29,412 bases of DNA from a virus, in the IMG/VR virus record IMGVR_UViG_3300025646_007690, positions 1 to 29,412 of that record, one strand, 5' to 3'. The notes beneath the pieces are model-generated. The model had not been told where the DNA came from. It searched no databases and saw only the letters and a program-made list of their open reading frames with translations. This document shows positions 17,454-23,388 of this stretch, piece after piece. Made by a program: the position numbers and the translations under genes. Positions within the stretch are counted from its first letter, which is position 1. The number at the start of each line of letters is the position of its first letter.

Positions 17454-17681
17454 GTGTGGAGTTTTATACGATTTTTTATTATCTGGGTTAGTGAGAACTT
17501 ATCTATCCCTTTTTGGACAGTAGGTCATATTCACTTATCAATTAAAGATTATCATATATCGGAAGCTTTATTAGCTAGTTTAGCATTGCATCTTATTGTG
17601 GGTGTCGGTTTCTTTATGTCGTATAAAGATCACATGGCTGATCAGAAAAAGGAATATAAACGTAATGAAGAAGAAAATTAA
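17454..17681 (+). CDS. Small two-helix membrane protein (75 aa), possible holin
   Basis: Two hydrophobic segments, about residues 3-22 (FIRFFIIWVSENLSIPFW) and 39-57 (ALLASLALHLIVGVGFF), followed by a charged C-terminal tail (KDHMADQKKEYKRNEEEN). Small size, two helices and a charged tail fit a phage holin, which forms membrane lesions at lysis, but no endolysin lies next to it, so this is only a possibility. GTG start supported by ACTAAATA 6 nt upstream. Overlaps the next gene by 17 bp. Confidence 0.65.
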   Translation: MWSFIRFFIIWVSENLSIPFWTVGHIHLSIKDYHISEALLASLALHLIVGVGFFMSYKDHMADQKKEYKRNEEEN

Positions 17682-17925
17682 AAGCTTTAAAAAGTTTTAT
17701 AAAGATGAAGACGAAACTGTCTTCTCTGGCCCTGGTGAAGAAGAAGCGCAAATCAAAGGGGAGATAATGCGTAAAAATATACCACAACAACCTGGCGTTG
17801 ATAAAGCTCCAGATATAAGAAACCAACCTGGACCTAATTATACTAATCAGCCATCTTTACCCAAGATATCATATAAAAGAAAGTCTAAAGTAACCCAGCC
17901 GGGAATTCGAGAGACTGATGTGTAA
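17665..17925 (+). CDS. Hypothetical basic/Pro-rich protein (86 aa)
   Basis: Not recognised. ATG 17665 is preferred over the upstream in-frame ATG 17596, which would lie deep inside the membrane-protein gene. The product starts MKKKIKSFKKFYKDEDE and continues Pro/Gln/Asn-rich with a basic end, so it is probably disordered and possibly nucleic-acid or virion associated. It overlaps the upstream gene by 17 bp; an AAAAGGA stretch lies 10-12 nt upstream and could act as a ribosome binding site, a rarity in this window. Confidence 0.6.
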   Translation: MKKKIKSFKKFYKDEDETVFSGPGEEEAQIKGEIMRKNIPQQPGVDKAPDIRNQPGPNYTNQPSLPKISYKRKSKVTQPGIRETDV

Positions 17926-17928
17926 ATA
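17921..17928 (+). promoter_or_regulatory. Late-like promoter, TGTAAATA, 5 nt from ATG 17934
   Basis: TGTAAATA overlaps the stop codon of the preceding gene. The first possible ATG (17928) lies inside the box; the ATG at 17934 has the standard 5-nt spacer, so the box argues for the second start. Confidence 0.5.
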
Positions 17929-17933
17929 TGCGT

Positions 17934-18296
17934 ATGTATGAATATAGAGCGAAGATCACGAGAGTGATTGACGGTGATACTCTCAAGGCTTTAGTCGATG
18001 TAGGGTTTAATATGCATCATGATGTAACTCTTAGACTATATGGTATCGATTGTCCTGAAACAAGAACAAGAGACCTGGAGGAGAAGGAAAAAGGATTCGA
18101 AGCAAAAGAAAGAATGGTTCAATTATTAGAAGCATGTAACTATGAGGTTAACATTAAATCACATGGTGTTGACAAATATGGTAGATGTTTAGCTGAAGTT
18201 GTATCGATTACTTCTCACGGTGAATCTAAAAATATTAATCGTGTTCTTTTAGACGAAGGTCTTGCTGTCGATTATCATGGTGGTAAAAAAGGTTGA
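17934..18296 (+). CDS. Staphylococcal nuclease-like endonuclease (SNase/thermonuclease)
   Basis: A 120-aa single SNase domain that should hydrolyse DNA or RNA phosphodiester bonds in a Ca2+-dependent way. The conserved active-site set is visible: VIDGDT (11-16, metal-binding Asp), LRLYGIDCPET (with the catalytic Arg, Asp and Glu), DKYGR (catalytic Arg) and the C-terminal LLDEGLA motif. No signal peptide, so it probably acts inside the cell, for example in host DNA degradation (inference). The frame also has ATG 17928 two codons earlier; 17934 is chosen because of promoter spacing. 31 bp separate it from the next gene. Confidence 0.9.
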   Translation: MYEYRAKITRVIDGDTLKALVDVGFNMHHDVTLRLYGIDCPETRTRDLEEKEKGFEAKERMVQLLEACNYEVNIKSHGVDKYGRCLAEVVSITSHGESKNINRVLLDEGLAVDYHGGKKG

Positions 18297-18321
18297 CGTT
18301 TGTAGTTTGTCATTATAATAA
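18293..18321 (+). promoter_or_regulatory. Sigma70-like promoter, TTGACG with TAATAA/TATAAT -10
   Basis: TTGACG at 18293-18298. With a 17-nt spacer the -10 reads TAATAA (18316-18321), ending 6 nt before ATG 18328; shifted by two, a perfect TATAAT (18314-18319) has a 15-nt spacer and 8 nt to the ATG. Either way the transcript would have almost no leader. The sequence AAACGTAT between -10 and ATG is shared with the next promoter. Confidence 0.6.
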
Positions 18322-18327
18322 ACGTAT

Positions 18328-18597
18328 ATGACAACAATGACAAACACAAACTACGATGGAACCACTACAACCTACATGACCGGACGTCCTATTGACTACG
18401 CAAAGCGAGTCGAAGGCAATCCTCAGCGCATCTTTGCTGAGTTTGAAGTCGGTGCTGATGGATCATTGCATGTTGTAGAGGCTCACGGAGAAGTAAAAGT
18501 AAATCAGTTCGCTACTAGAGTTAAAAAGCTTCGTGCTCGTAGCGTTCATCGCGTTCTGCGTAATGCAGGTATTAAGCGCACGTTGACTGTCAATTGA
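18328..18597 (+). CDS. Hypothetical early protein with basic C-terminus (89 aa)
   Basis: Not recognised. The N-terminal ~20 residues are Thr-rich (MTTMTNTNYDGTTTTYMTG). The centre looks like beta strands (FAEFEVGADGSLHVVEAHGE) and the C-terminus is basic and helical (TRVKKLRARSVHRVLRNAGI), suggesting nucleic-acid binding. Base and codon use are visibly richer in G+C than those of neighbouring genes. It has its own sigma70-like promoter at the start codon, so it is probably an early gene, perhaps aimed at the host; function unknown. Confidence 0.7.
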   Translation: MTTMTNTNYDGTTTTYMTGRPIDYAKRVEGNPQRIFAEFEVGADGSLHVVEAHGEVKVNQFATRVKKLRARSVHRVLRNAGIKRTLTVN

Positions 18598-18600
18598 TAG

Positions 18601-18628
18601 TTGACTAATTATAGAGCGTCCCTATCAT
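18601..18628 (+). promoter_or_regulatory. Sigma70-like promoter (TTGACT-16-TATCAT), 6 nt from ATG
   Basis: TTGACT (18601-18606), 16-nt spacer, TATCAT (18623-18628), 6 nt, ATG 18635. Predicted +1 is the A of ATG. The upstream flank carries further TTGAC/GTCAA half-sites. Confidence 0.65.
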
Positions 18629-18634
18629 AAACGT

Positions 18635-18883
18635 ATGAAATGCATTACTTGTTCTAACGATATTGAGCAACCTAGAGTTGAGTTCGGAATGAAAACTTGC
18701 AAAGCTTGTGCGTTTAGAGGTAGGGACGTTGCTCGTTATAAAGGTGTGATGAATTGGTCGCACAAGACGGCGCCGACCATCCAAGTCATGTCAAGCGAAT
18801 GTTATGACGAGCAGAAGAAATACTATACTCCGCAAGGCGCAAGATCTTCAGTAAAGAATTTTTCTAAGAATCTTTGCGCTTAA
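18635..18883 (+). CDS. C4 zinc-finger protein (DksA/TraR-type finger), 82 aa
   Basis: Begins with a four-cysteine finger: Cys3 and Cys6 (CITC), then IEQPRVEFGMKTCKACAF with Cys22 and Cys25. This spacing, with the Ile-x-x-x-Arg between the cysteine pairs, resembles the zinc finger of DksA/TraR proteins that enter the RNA polymerase secondary channel. The long N-terminal coiled coil of DksA is absent and the finger comes first, so regulation of polymerase is only a possibility. The rest (SHKTAPTIQVMSSE and a Lys/Tyr-rich tail) is not recognised. It is driven by its own early-type promoter, and its TAA stop lies inside the TAAATA box of the next gene. Confidence 0.7.
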   Translation: MKCITCSNDIEQPRVEFGMKTCKACAFRGRDVARYKGVMNWSHKTAPTIQVMSSECYDEQKKYYTPQGARSSVKNFSKNLCA

Positions 18884-18886
18884 ATA
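18879..18886 (+). promoter_or_regulatory. Late-like promoter, CTTAAATA, 5 nt from ATG
   Basis: CTTAAATA overlaps the stop codon of the zinc-finger gene and ends 5 nt before ATG 18892. It decides the start of the next gene. Confidence 0.55.
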
Positions 18887-18891
18887 ATTAC

Positions 18892-19200
18892 ATGGTCAAC
18901 ATTAGCTTTTTTACAGTTGATAGATCTATTACAGTCGGGCATATTGACGGGGGTTTCTTATGTTATTTTCCGGATTTTATTCCTTTTACTTTTGATAGTG
19001 ATTTATTACCTGCAGGAGCATATCACTTACTTCATAATAGGTTACATGAAGGTAAAAACGAAAAGTCCTTTACTGGTTCAATCTTAGGTACTTACAAAGG
19101 GTCTAATAACGGAGGTCCTGAAATAAAACTTAAAATGACATTTAAGTTTGAAGGTGGGTTACTTCGAAGAAGAGAGTTGGATTTATTTGATATGACTTAA
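18892..19200 (+). CDS. Hypothetical protein (102 aa)
   Basis: Not recognised. ATG 18892 is chosen rather than TTG 18874, which would overlap the previous gene. The product is compact and mostly beta-strand by eye (MVNISFFTVDRSITVGHIDG; later IKLKMTFKFEGG), with no membrane segment. The stop codon TAA is the first part of the next TAAATA box. Confidence 0.65.
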   Translation: MVNISFFTVDRSITVGHIDGGFLCYFPDFIPFTFDSDLLPAGAYHLLHNRLHEGKNEKSFTGSILGTYKGSNNGGPEIKLKMTFKFEGGLLRRRELDLFDMT

Positions 19201-19203
19201 ATA
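19196..19203 (+). promoter_or_regulatory. Late-like promoter, CTTAAATA, 5 nt from GTG
   Basis: CTTAAATA overlaps the upstream TAA stop and ends 5 nt before GTG 19209, supporting that GTG as the methyltransferase start. Confidence 0.55.
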
Positions 19204-19208
19204 CCTTT

Positions 19209-19781
19209 GTGCCTTCATTAAAAGAAGTATACCAATCTAGTGACTGTTGTTCAGATAAAAATACTGATCACAACTATCTTGATACATATGAAAAGTTATT
19301 TGCTGATAAAGTTGACAAACCTATTACACTTTTAGAAGTAGGTTATTATGAAGGTGAATCTGCAGTACTTTGGAGTAACTATTTTACAAATCCAGAATGT
19401 ACTTTTGACTTTTTAGATATTAATAAACCTTCTAATAACTTTAGTAACCTTTCTAAATGTTATCTTTCCCAAAGAGTTAAATTTCATATTCAAGACATTC
19501 TTAAAATAGAAGAGGAAAGTTATTTTGATAAAAAATATGATATAGTTATTGACGATGGTAACCATTGCGGTAATTATCAAGAAGCAACAATACAATATTT
19601 TAAAGATAAATTAAAACCGGATGGTATTTTAGTTATTGAAGATGTACGAATAGAAACTTCTCCTTGGGGTGACCCCCCTTCTTTTGATAGTATAATAAAT
19701 CTCCTTCCTTTTGAAGTAGTTGATCTTCGTAACGTATCCGGAAGATTCGATGATGTTCTGCTTGTGTATAGAAACTCATGA
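19209..19781 (+). CDS. Class I SAM-dependent methyltransferase (CmcI/MycE-like)
   Basis: A 190-aa Rossmann-fold protein. Motif I is ITLLEVGYYEGESAVLW (about 39-55, acidic Glu and Gly-rich loop for S-adenosylmethionine). FDFLDIN follows at the end of strand 2, then YDIVIDDGNH (about 111-120) and LKPDGILVIEDV for strands 4-5. The DDGNH/EDV pair is typical of the metal-dependent O-methyltransferases of the CmcI/TylF/MycE group that act on sugars and antibiotics. Together with the nearby glycosyl- and carbamoyltransferases this suggests O-methylation of a sugar (inference). GTG start fixed by a TAAATA box 5 nt upstream. The TGA stop sits inside a palindrome followed by a T-run. Confidence 0.8.
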   Translation: MPSLKEVYQSSDCCSDKNTDHNYLDTYEKLFADKVDKPITLLEVGYYEGESAVLWSNYFTNPECTFDFLDINKPSNNFSNLSKCYLSQRVKFHIQDILKIEEESYFDKKYDIVIDDGNHCGNYQEATIQYFKDKLKPDGILVIEDVRIETSPWGDPPSFDSIINLLPFEVVDLRNVSGRFDDVLLVYRNS

Positions 19782-19789
19782 GTTTTTTT
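19772..19789 (+). terminator. Possible intrinsic terminator (AAACTCATGAGTTT + T-run)
   Basis: Perfect 14-bp palindrome AAACTCATGAGTTT (19772-19785) running into seven consecutive T (19783-19789). The stem is short and AT-rich, so it would be weak. It lies just before the sigma70-like promoter of the DUF932 gene and could insulate it. Confidence 0.4.
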
Positions 19790-19792
19790 AGT

Positions 19793-19820
19793 TTGATTTT
19801 GTAGGGAGAGTCCTTAATAT
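19793..19820 (+). promoter_or_regulatory. Sigma70-like promoter (TTGATT-16-TAATAT), 6 nt from ATG
   Basis: TTGATT (19793-19798), 16-nt spacer, TAATAT (19815-19820), 6 nt, ATG 19827. An earlier ATG (19823) opens a frame of four codons and is not the gene start. Confidence 0.6.
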
Positions 19821-19826
19821 ATATGT

Positions 19827-20810
19827 ATGTTAATTGATAATAGCTTAGTCAGCTTAGACAAATTGGTCGGAAATAAAATTGAAGGCTCTTCAATAAATGA
19901 CGTAATGGATGCTGGAGGTTTTAATTTCGAGGTAGTAGAAGAAAATCTTGGAAATAATGTTCAAGGAGCAGATAACTGGAAAGTGCTCCGAAGAGGTGAA
20001 GGAGGAGATGTAATTAATATTGTTCGTGATACATACCAGGTCATTCAGAATAGAGAGATTCTTGAGCCATTTGATGAAGTTCGTCGTCAGTTTAAAGCAG
20101 AATGGTCTCAGTGCGGTGTTATTGGCAAAGGTAATAACATTTGGGTTAGTGCAAAGCTTCCTGAAGAGCTGCAGCTTAAGAGCAATAGTCAAGATAAACT
20201 TTGCGGTTATATCATGGCTGTTCTTAATCATGATGGTACTAGAGCAGATTCTGTCTTTCCATATGTTGATAGATTGTTCTGTAACAATCAATTCAATACT
20301 GTAGCTAGATCAGCAAGAGGTATGACTATTATGCACCGTTCTAATTATGAGCAACGTATTAATGTATTAATGAATAGTTTTAAGAAAGGTATCGAAAAGA
20401 ATATTGAATTTGTTAGTACTGCTGATGCTCTAGACTCACAGAAGATCTCTCGAGAAGAGCTAGAGAAGGTAGTCAGCCGATTGTTTCCTGATAAGAAAGT
20501 TCGTAACAAAGGAGAAGAAGTACTCCTCTCAGGAGAGACGTCAAGGAATCGAGTCATTGAGCTGTTCTCTAACGGCGCAGGAAACAAAGGAGAAACTCGT
20601 TGGGACGCTTTCAATGCTGTTACTGAGTATATTGATCATCATCAGGGAGCAAAGCGGATAAACAATGCAATCTTACGTGACGGTCAAAGCGTGCTATCAT
20701 CAGATAGAATGCGCAGAGGATTTGAACGACGTTTCATGAACAATATGGTTGGCGGTCAAAGCAACAATCTGAAACATTCAGCCTTGAAACTACTTAGCGG
20801 TAAGCTATAA
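19827..20810 (+). CDS. DUF932 / phage-plasmid-like protein (327 aa)
   Basis: Belongs to the DUF932 (TIGR03299) family found in phages and plasmids, of unclear biochemical role. Recognisable by the N-terminal half around VLRRGEGGDVINIVRDTYQV and IQNREILEPFDEV, the centre with LPEELQLKSNSQDKLCGYI and LFCNNQFNTV, and the C-terminal signature KGETRWDAFNAVTEYIDHH. The 327-aa length is usual. It has its own early-type promoter with leaderless spacing. The stop codon TAA overlaps the TATAAT hexamer of the following promoter. Family members are often in replication/early regions, which fits the promoter class. Confidence 0.85.
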   Translation: MLIDNSLVSLDKLVGNKIEGSSINDVMDAGGFNFEVVEENLGNNVQGADNWKVLRRGEGGDVINIVRDTYQVIQNREILEPFDEVRRQFKAEWSQCGVIGKGNNIWVSAKLPEELQLKSNSQDKLCGYIMAVLNHDGTRADSVFPYVDRLFCNNQFNTVARSARGMTIMHRSNYEQRINVLMNSFKKGIEKNIEFVSTADALDSQKISREELEKVVSRLFPDKKVRNKGEEVLLSGETSRNRVIELFSNGAGNKGETRWDAFNAVTEYIDHHQGAKRINNAILRDGQSVLSSDRMRRGFERRFMNNMVGGQSNNLKHSALKLLSGKL

Positions 20811-20811
20811 T
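20784..20811 (+). promoter_or_regulatory. Sigma70-like promoter (TTGAAA-16-TATAAT), 6 nt from ATG 20818
   Basis: TTGAAA (20784-20789), 16-nt spacer, TATAAT (20806-20811), 6 nt, ATG 20818. The best sigma70 match in the window, but the ATG it points to is not in the frame of the GIY-YIG gene. Confidence 0.6.
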
Positions 20812-20843
20812 AGTTACATGATCGAACAACGATATATAAGCGG

Positions 20844-21281
20844 GTGCTCTTTGAGAGAGCAGCTCATTTTTATAAAGATGCTCATAATCATCTAAGAGTA
20901 AAAGTATTTGAGCGATATAAAGAACAAACTCATCTCATATATGCTCATTTCTTTGATGATAAACTTCTTTATATTGGAGAGTGTTCAGTAGCATTCATAA
21001 AAAGAATGAATTGTTATTGTAATCATAATGGTGCATCTAATGTGAGGGTTAGAGAGTATGTCAATAGTATCTTTCATGGTAATCATCGTGATCCTGACCT
21101 TTGTACTTTTATTCATGTACCTAAGAAGAAGCTTATGATTAATGAAGAACTATCTATCAATCCATACGCTGCAATAGAGCAGGAATTGATAAATATTCAT
21201 AAGCCAGTATTAAACAAAAAGAATGTCTTCCGAACAAAAAACAACTCTAATCGACGACGGTATGACTATAAACCCTATTAG
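20844..21281 (+). CDS. GIY-YIG nuclease-domain protein (145 aa)
   Basis: Single GIY-YIG-type nuclease domain: LIYAHFFDDKLLYIGEC (about 32-48) provides the two Tyr-containing strands of the GIY-YIG core (IYA ... YIG), an Arg follows in the next helix (FIKRM), and AAIEQELINIHKP near 115-127 supplies the metal-binding Glu and following helix. The C-terminal tail is basic (RTKNNSNRRRYDYKPY) and may bind DNA. GTG 20844 is the only start in this frame after the upstream stop at 20811. The promoter, however, points to ATG 20818 in another frame (25-codon ORF); a -1 shift at GGG (20842-20844) would join the two. It could be a homing or repair endonuclease. Confidence 0.7.
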   Translation: MLFERAAHFYKDAHNHLRVKVFERYKEQTHLIYAHFFDDKLLYIGECSVAFIKRMNCYCNHNGASNVRVREYVNSIFHGNHRDPDLCTFIHVPKKKLMINEELSINPYAAIEQELINIHKPVLNKKNVFRTKNNSNRRRYDYKPY

Positions 21282-21441
21282 ATTATACGATTGGCTTAAT
21301 AGACAAATCATTCTCAGAAGGCCTACTATGGATGATTATGACGCTGGTTTTACAGATTGTTTGATTGCTATCAAAGAACAGGTTGAAGAAGAGATGAAAA
21401 ATAATCCTCGATATAATGAAAATAATGATAAAAAACGATAA
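21223..21441 (+). CDS. Small hypothetical protein (72 aa)
   Basis: Not recognised. ATG 21223 overlaps the GIY-YIG gene by 59 bp; ATG 21262 (Met14) is an alternative with less overlap. The core TINPIRLYDWLNRQIILRR and the helix YDAGFTDCLIAIKEQVEEEM look like real protein, and the tail is Asn/Lys rich. A TAAACA hexamer, a weak late-box variant, lies 6 nt before ATG 21223. Confidence 0.5.
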   Translation: MSSEQKTTLIDDGMTINPIRLYDWLNRQIILRRPTMDDYDAGFTDCLIAIKEQVEEEMKNNPRYNENNDKKR

Positions 21442-21586
21442 GGGACTTCTTTACCAAGGTAAAAGAAGCTGGACAAAAGATCGCAACAAAGCATTATCAT
21501 TTAACAATTATACAATTGCAACACAAAAGATGTTATCTGACTTTTATTTCTTCAGAGATTGTAAAGCTCAGTTTTTAAATACCTAA
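21425..21586 (+). CDS. Small basic hypothetical protein (53 aa)
   Basis: ATG 21425 to TAA 21584-21586; starts MIKNDKGLLYQGKRSWTKDR and continues with an aromatic-rich helix (MLSDFYFFRDCKAQF). It overlaps the previous ORF by 17 bp and the convergent glycosyltransferase by 12 bp, and otherwise fills a gap. TATAAT (21412-21417) lies 7 nt before the ATG, as in other early-type genes, though no good -35 is seen. Function unknown. Confidence 0.5.
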   Translation: MIKNDKGLLYQGKRSWTKDRNKALSFNNYTIATQKMLSDFYFFRDCKAQFLNT

Positions 21587-22408
21587 CATAGATATAATTT
21601 CATCTTCTGTATCTTTTCTATCTATAACTAATCCAAAGTAGTTTAATATCTTTAGAGGTTTGTCTACACCTTGTTGTTCTTTTTCAGAAGCTACCCCGTG
21701 TATCATATTGCAGTAATTTGCTATTTCAATCTGTCTTGATACCCCAGTAGCTTTCATCTTAGCATGTTGACCTGCCATGCAAAAGAAAGTACTTTCAGGG
21801 TGAGTGCACTCGTTTGCTTTTTCACAAAGTCGGGATATTTCATCCCATTTATCGAGCATTACCTTTAGTTTATCATTATTCTTATACAGCATACGAGTTT
21901 CAACTCCTAGTACCGCATCAAGCATTTCTTCAGTAACTGCTTCTTTGACAGAGTTAACTCTTCGTCCTGTGTTGGGGTGATCTTTTGGATTGTCTATTTG
22001 TACTCTTACTGTATGGTGAGGGTAAAAAGTAGCATAGTATACGTCAAAGTCTTCCTCTAACATTTTAAGATAACTTTCATTATGCCATCCTGAATAAAAG
22101 CAATCACAATCGTTATAAAAAATGTAATCAAAATTTAATTCACTACATAACTTGATAGGGTATCTTTTTAAATTAAAATTAAATGTACCATATACCTCTT
22201 TAGGGTCATTAGGATAAAGCTCGTTAAAATCTCTAATAAAAACTCTTTCATTATTATAGTTGAACTTATCTGGCTTGTCCGTTAACATTAGGATAGAGAA
22301 GTTAGTATGTTTCAAAACAGAGTCAATCAAAATCTTAGATCGTTTGAAATATTGATTAGATTTTTCTCTCTCTCCGTCGATACAGATACTTCCTATTATT
22401 GTCTTCAT
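21575..22408 (-). CDS. Glycosyltransferase-like protein, second copy (GT-A fold, DCD motif)
   Basis: A 277-aa protein of the same design as the one at 14868-15692: N-terminal strand IGSICIDGE, a TDKPDKF element (43-49), and YNDCDCFYSG with DCD at 100-102. Later conserved-looking parts are HPESTFFCMAGQH, which may form the acceptor/donor pocket, and a His in NMIHGV near the end. No membrane segment. It probably transfers a sugar from a nucleotide donor; donor and acceptor unknown. Divergent from the RadA-like gene, with a CTTAAATA box 7 nt upstream of ATG 22408. It could be a paralogue of the first copy or an independent gain from the same family. Confidence 0.68.
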   Translation of the reverse strand: MKTIIGSICIDGEREKSNQYFKRSKILIDSVLKHTNFSILMLTDKPDKFNYNNERVFIRDFNELYPNDPKEVYGTFNFNLKRYPIKLCSELNFDYIFYNDCDCFYSGWHNESYLKMLEEDFDVYYATFYPHHTVRVQIDNPKDHPNTGRRVNSVKEAVTEEMLDAVLGVETRMLYKNNDKLKVMLDKWDEISRLCEKANECTHPESTFFCMAGQHAKMKATGVSRQIEIANYCNMIHGVASEKEQQGVDKPLKILNYFGLVIDRKDTEDEIISMLGI

Positions 22409-22415
22409 TCATTCC

Positions 22416-22423
22416 TATTTAAG
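22416..22423 (-). promoter_or_regulatory. Late-like promoter, CTTAAATA, 7 nt from ATG
   Basis: On the minus strand CTTAAATA ends 7 nt before ATG 22408, slightly longer than the usual 5-6. It is embedded between the half-sites TTCC and GGAA. Confidence 0.45.
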
Positions 22424-22432
22424 GAATATTCC
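22423..22432. promoter_or_regulatory. Palindrome GGAATATTCC in divergent control region
   Basis: A perfect 10-bp palindrome with a further TTCC half-site at 22412-22415, in the gap between the divergent glycosyltransferase and RadA-like genes. It could be an operator; no regulator is identified. Confidence 0.35.
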
Positions 22433-22457
22433 AGTGGAGTCAAAAAGGGAAGGAGCA

Positions 22458-22463
22458 TATAAT
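22458..22463 (+). promoter_or_regulatory. -10 element TATAAT, 6 nt from ATG 22470
   Basis: TATAAT followed by 6 nt and ATG 22470. Only a weak -35 (TGGAGT, 22435-22440, 17-nt spacer). It argues that the RadA-like gene starts at 22470, not at the upstream GTG 22434. Confidence 0.45.
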
Positions 22464-22469
22464 CATTGT

Positions 22470-23384
22470 ATGTTAGAATTAAATTTTAATCAGACTGATC
22501 TTTTATCTGTAGAGAATATCGAGATACCAGAGCGCTTCTACAGGCGTATGATGACTGGCATCGAAACAGTAGACGAATTTCTTCATGAAGGCTTCTTGCC
22601 TGGCTCAACTATGACTTTGACAGCTGCAGCTGGCTGTGGAAAGACTACGTTCATGATACAATTACTAGAAGGTCTTACAAAGAATGGATACAGCGTTGGA
22701 TATTGCTCAGGTGAAGAGAATATCTATCAGCTAGCTATGACTTGTAGACGATTGCAATGTACCAAGCTTCAGATTGCTAATAAGACTGATGTAGATGAGA
22801 TTGTTAAACTGACTAAGACAAATGACTTTCTAGTTATTGATAGCTTTCAAGCTTTGACTACTAGCAAGAAAATGAACAGCTTAGAGAAAGAACGATATGC
22901 ATTGATGAAGCTAGTCAAGGCTGCTCAAGAGAATGAATGCTGCGTTTGTTTCATTATGCATCTTACTAAGGCAGGTAAGCTTAAAGGCACTACGCTTGTT
23001 CCTCATACAGTTGATGCTAATCTTAATATCATGATTGATGCTGAAGTAGATGATCAAGCTAGACGTATTTGGTTTTCAAAGAACAGATTTGGACCTACTA
23101 ATGAATTGACTCTTATGATGACTCATTCAGGCTACGATATGTATAGCAAGGTTGTAGCTAAAGAGAACAAATACGTTAGCAAGAAGAATCAGAAAGAAAT
23201 TATTAAAGACGATCTTAAGAAGAAGAAGCTTGATAGTGTTAATGTTAATCAGATCTGTAGTCAATATAAAGTAAGTGTTGTGTATGCTAATTCAGCATTA
23301 CGTGAGTTAGTTGCTGAAGGTGCTTATCTTAAGATAGGAAGAGGAGATAATGCCACATGGCAGGTGTGTCATACTATTAAATAA
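22470..23384 (+). CDS. RadA-like RecA-fold ATPase with C-terminal winged-helix-like region
   Basis: A RecA-superfamily ATPase closest in motif to bacterial RadA/Sms, a DNA branch-migration helicase used in recombination. Seen: TGIETVDEFLHEGFLPGS leading to Walker A AAAGCGKT (52-59), SGEE after strand 2, Walker B FLVIDSFQAL, a MHLTKAGKLKGTTLVPHTVD segment that parallels RadA's VGHVTK...GP...LEHMVD, and the RadA-specific KNRFG (204-208) followed by GPTNEL. The N-terminal zinc finger and C-terminal Lon-like domain of RadA are missing. Instead, after a Lys-rich linker (~225-250), residues ~250-304 look like a helix-turn-helix/winged helix. KaiC/DnaB-like ATPases are less likely because of KNRFG. 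GTG 22434 is the alternative start. Confidence 0.82.
   Translation: MLELNFNQTDLLSVENIEIPERFYRRMMTGIETVDEFLHEGFLPGSTMTLTAAAGCGKTTFMIQLLEGLTKNGYSVGYCSGEENIYQLAMTCRRLQCTKLQIANKTDVDEIVKLTKTNDFLVIDSFQALTTSKKMNSLEKERYALMKLVKAAQENECCVCFIMHLTKAGKLKGTTLVPHTVDANLNIMIDAEVDDQARRIWFSKNRFGPTNELTLMMTHSGYDMYSKVVAKENKYVSKKNQKEIIKDDLKKKKLDSVNVNQICSQYKVSVVYANSALRELVAEGAYLKIGRGDNATWQVCHTIK
23376..23383 (+). promoter_or_regulatory. Late-like promoter, ATTAAATA, 5 nt from ATG
   Basis: ATTAAATA overlaps the last codons and stop of the RadA-like gene and ends 5 nt before ATG 23389. Confidence 0.55.
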
Positions 23385-23388
23385 TTAT

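Noticed and set aside
17596-17664. N-terminal extension of the 86-aa protein from ATG 17596
   Set aside because: Would overlap the membrane-protein gene deeply and adds a Cys/Trp-rich, unlikely sequence; ATG 17665 gives a natural small protein.
19890-20614. Open frames overlapping the DUF932 gene (133 aa and 89 aa minus, 94 aa plus)
   Set aside because: Shadow frames within a recognised family member.
21190-21195. TAAATA inside the GIY-YIG gene as a promoter
   Set aside because: No start codon follows at 5-7 nt; a chance hit, as expected in AT-rich DNA. It shows that the box alone is not enough evidence without spacing.
22434-22469. 12-codon N-terminal extension of the RadA-like protein from GTG 22434
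   Set aside because: TATAAT lies inside this stretch, 6 nt before ATG 22470, and the extension looks unlike the family; kept as an alternative start only.
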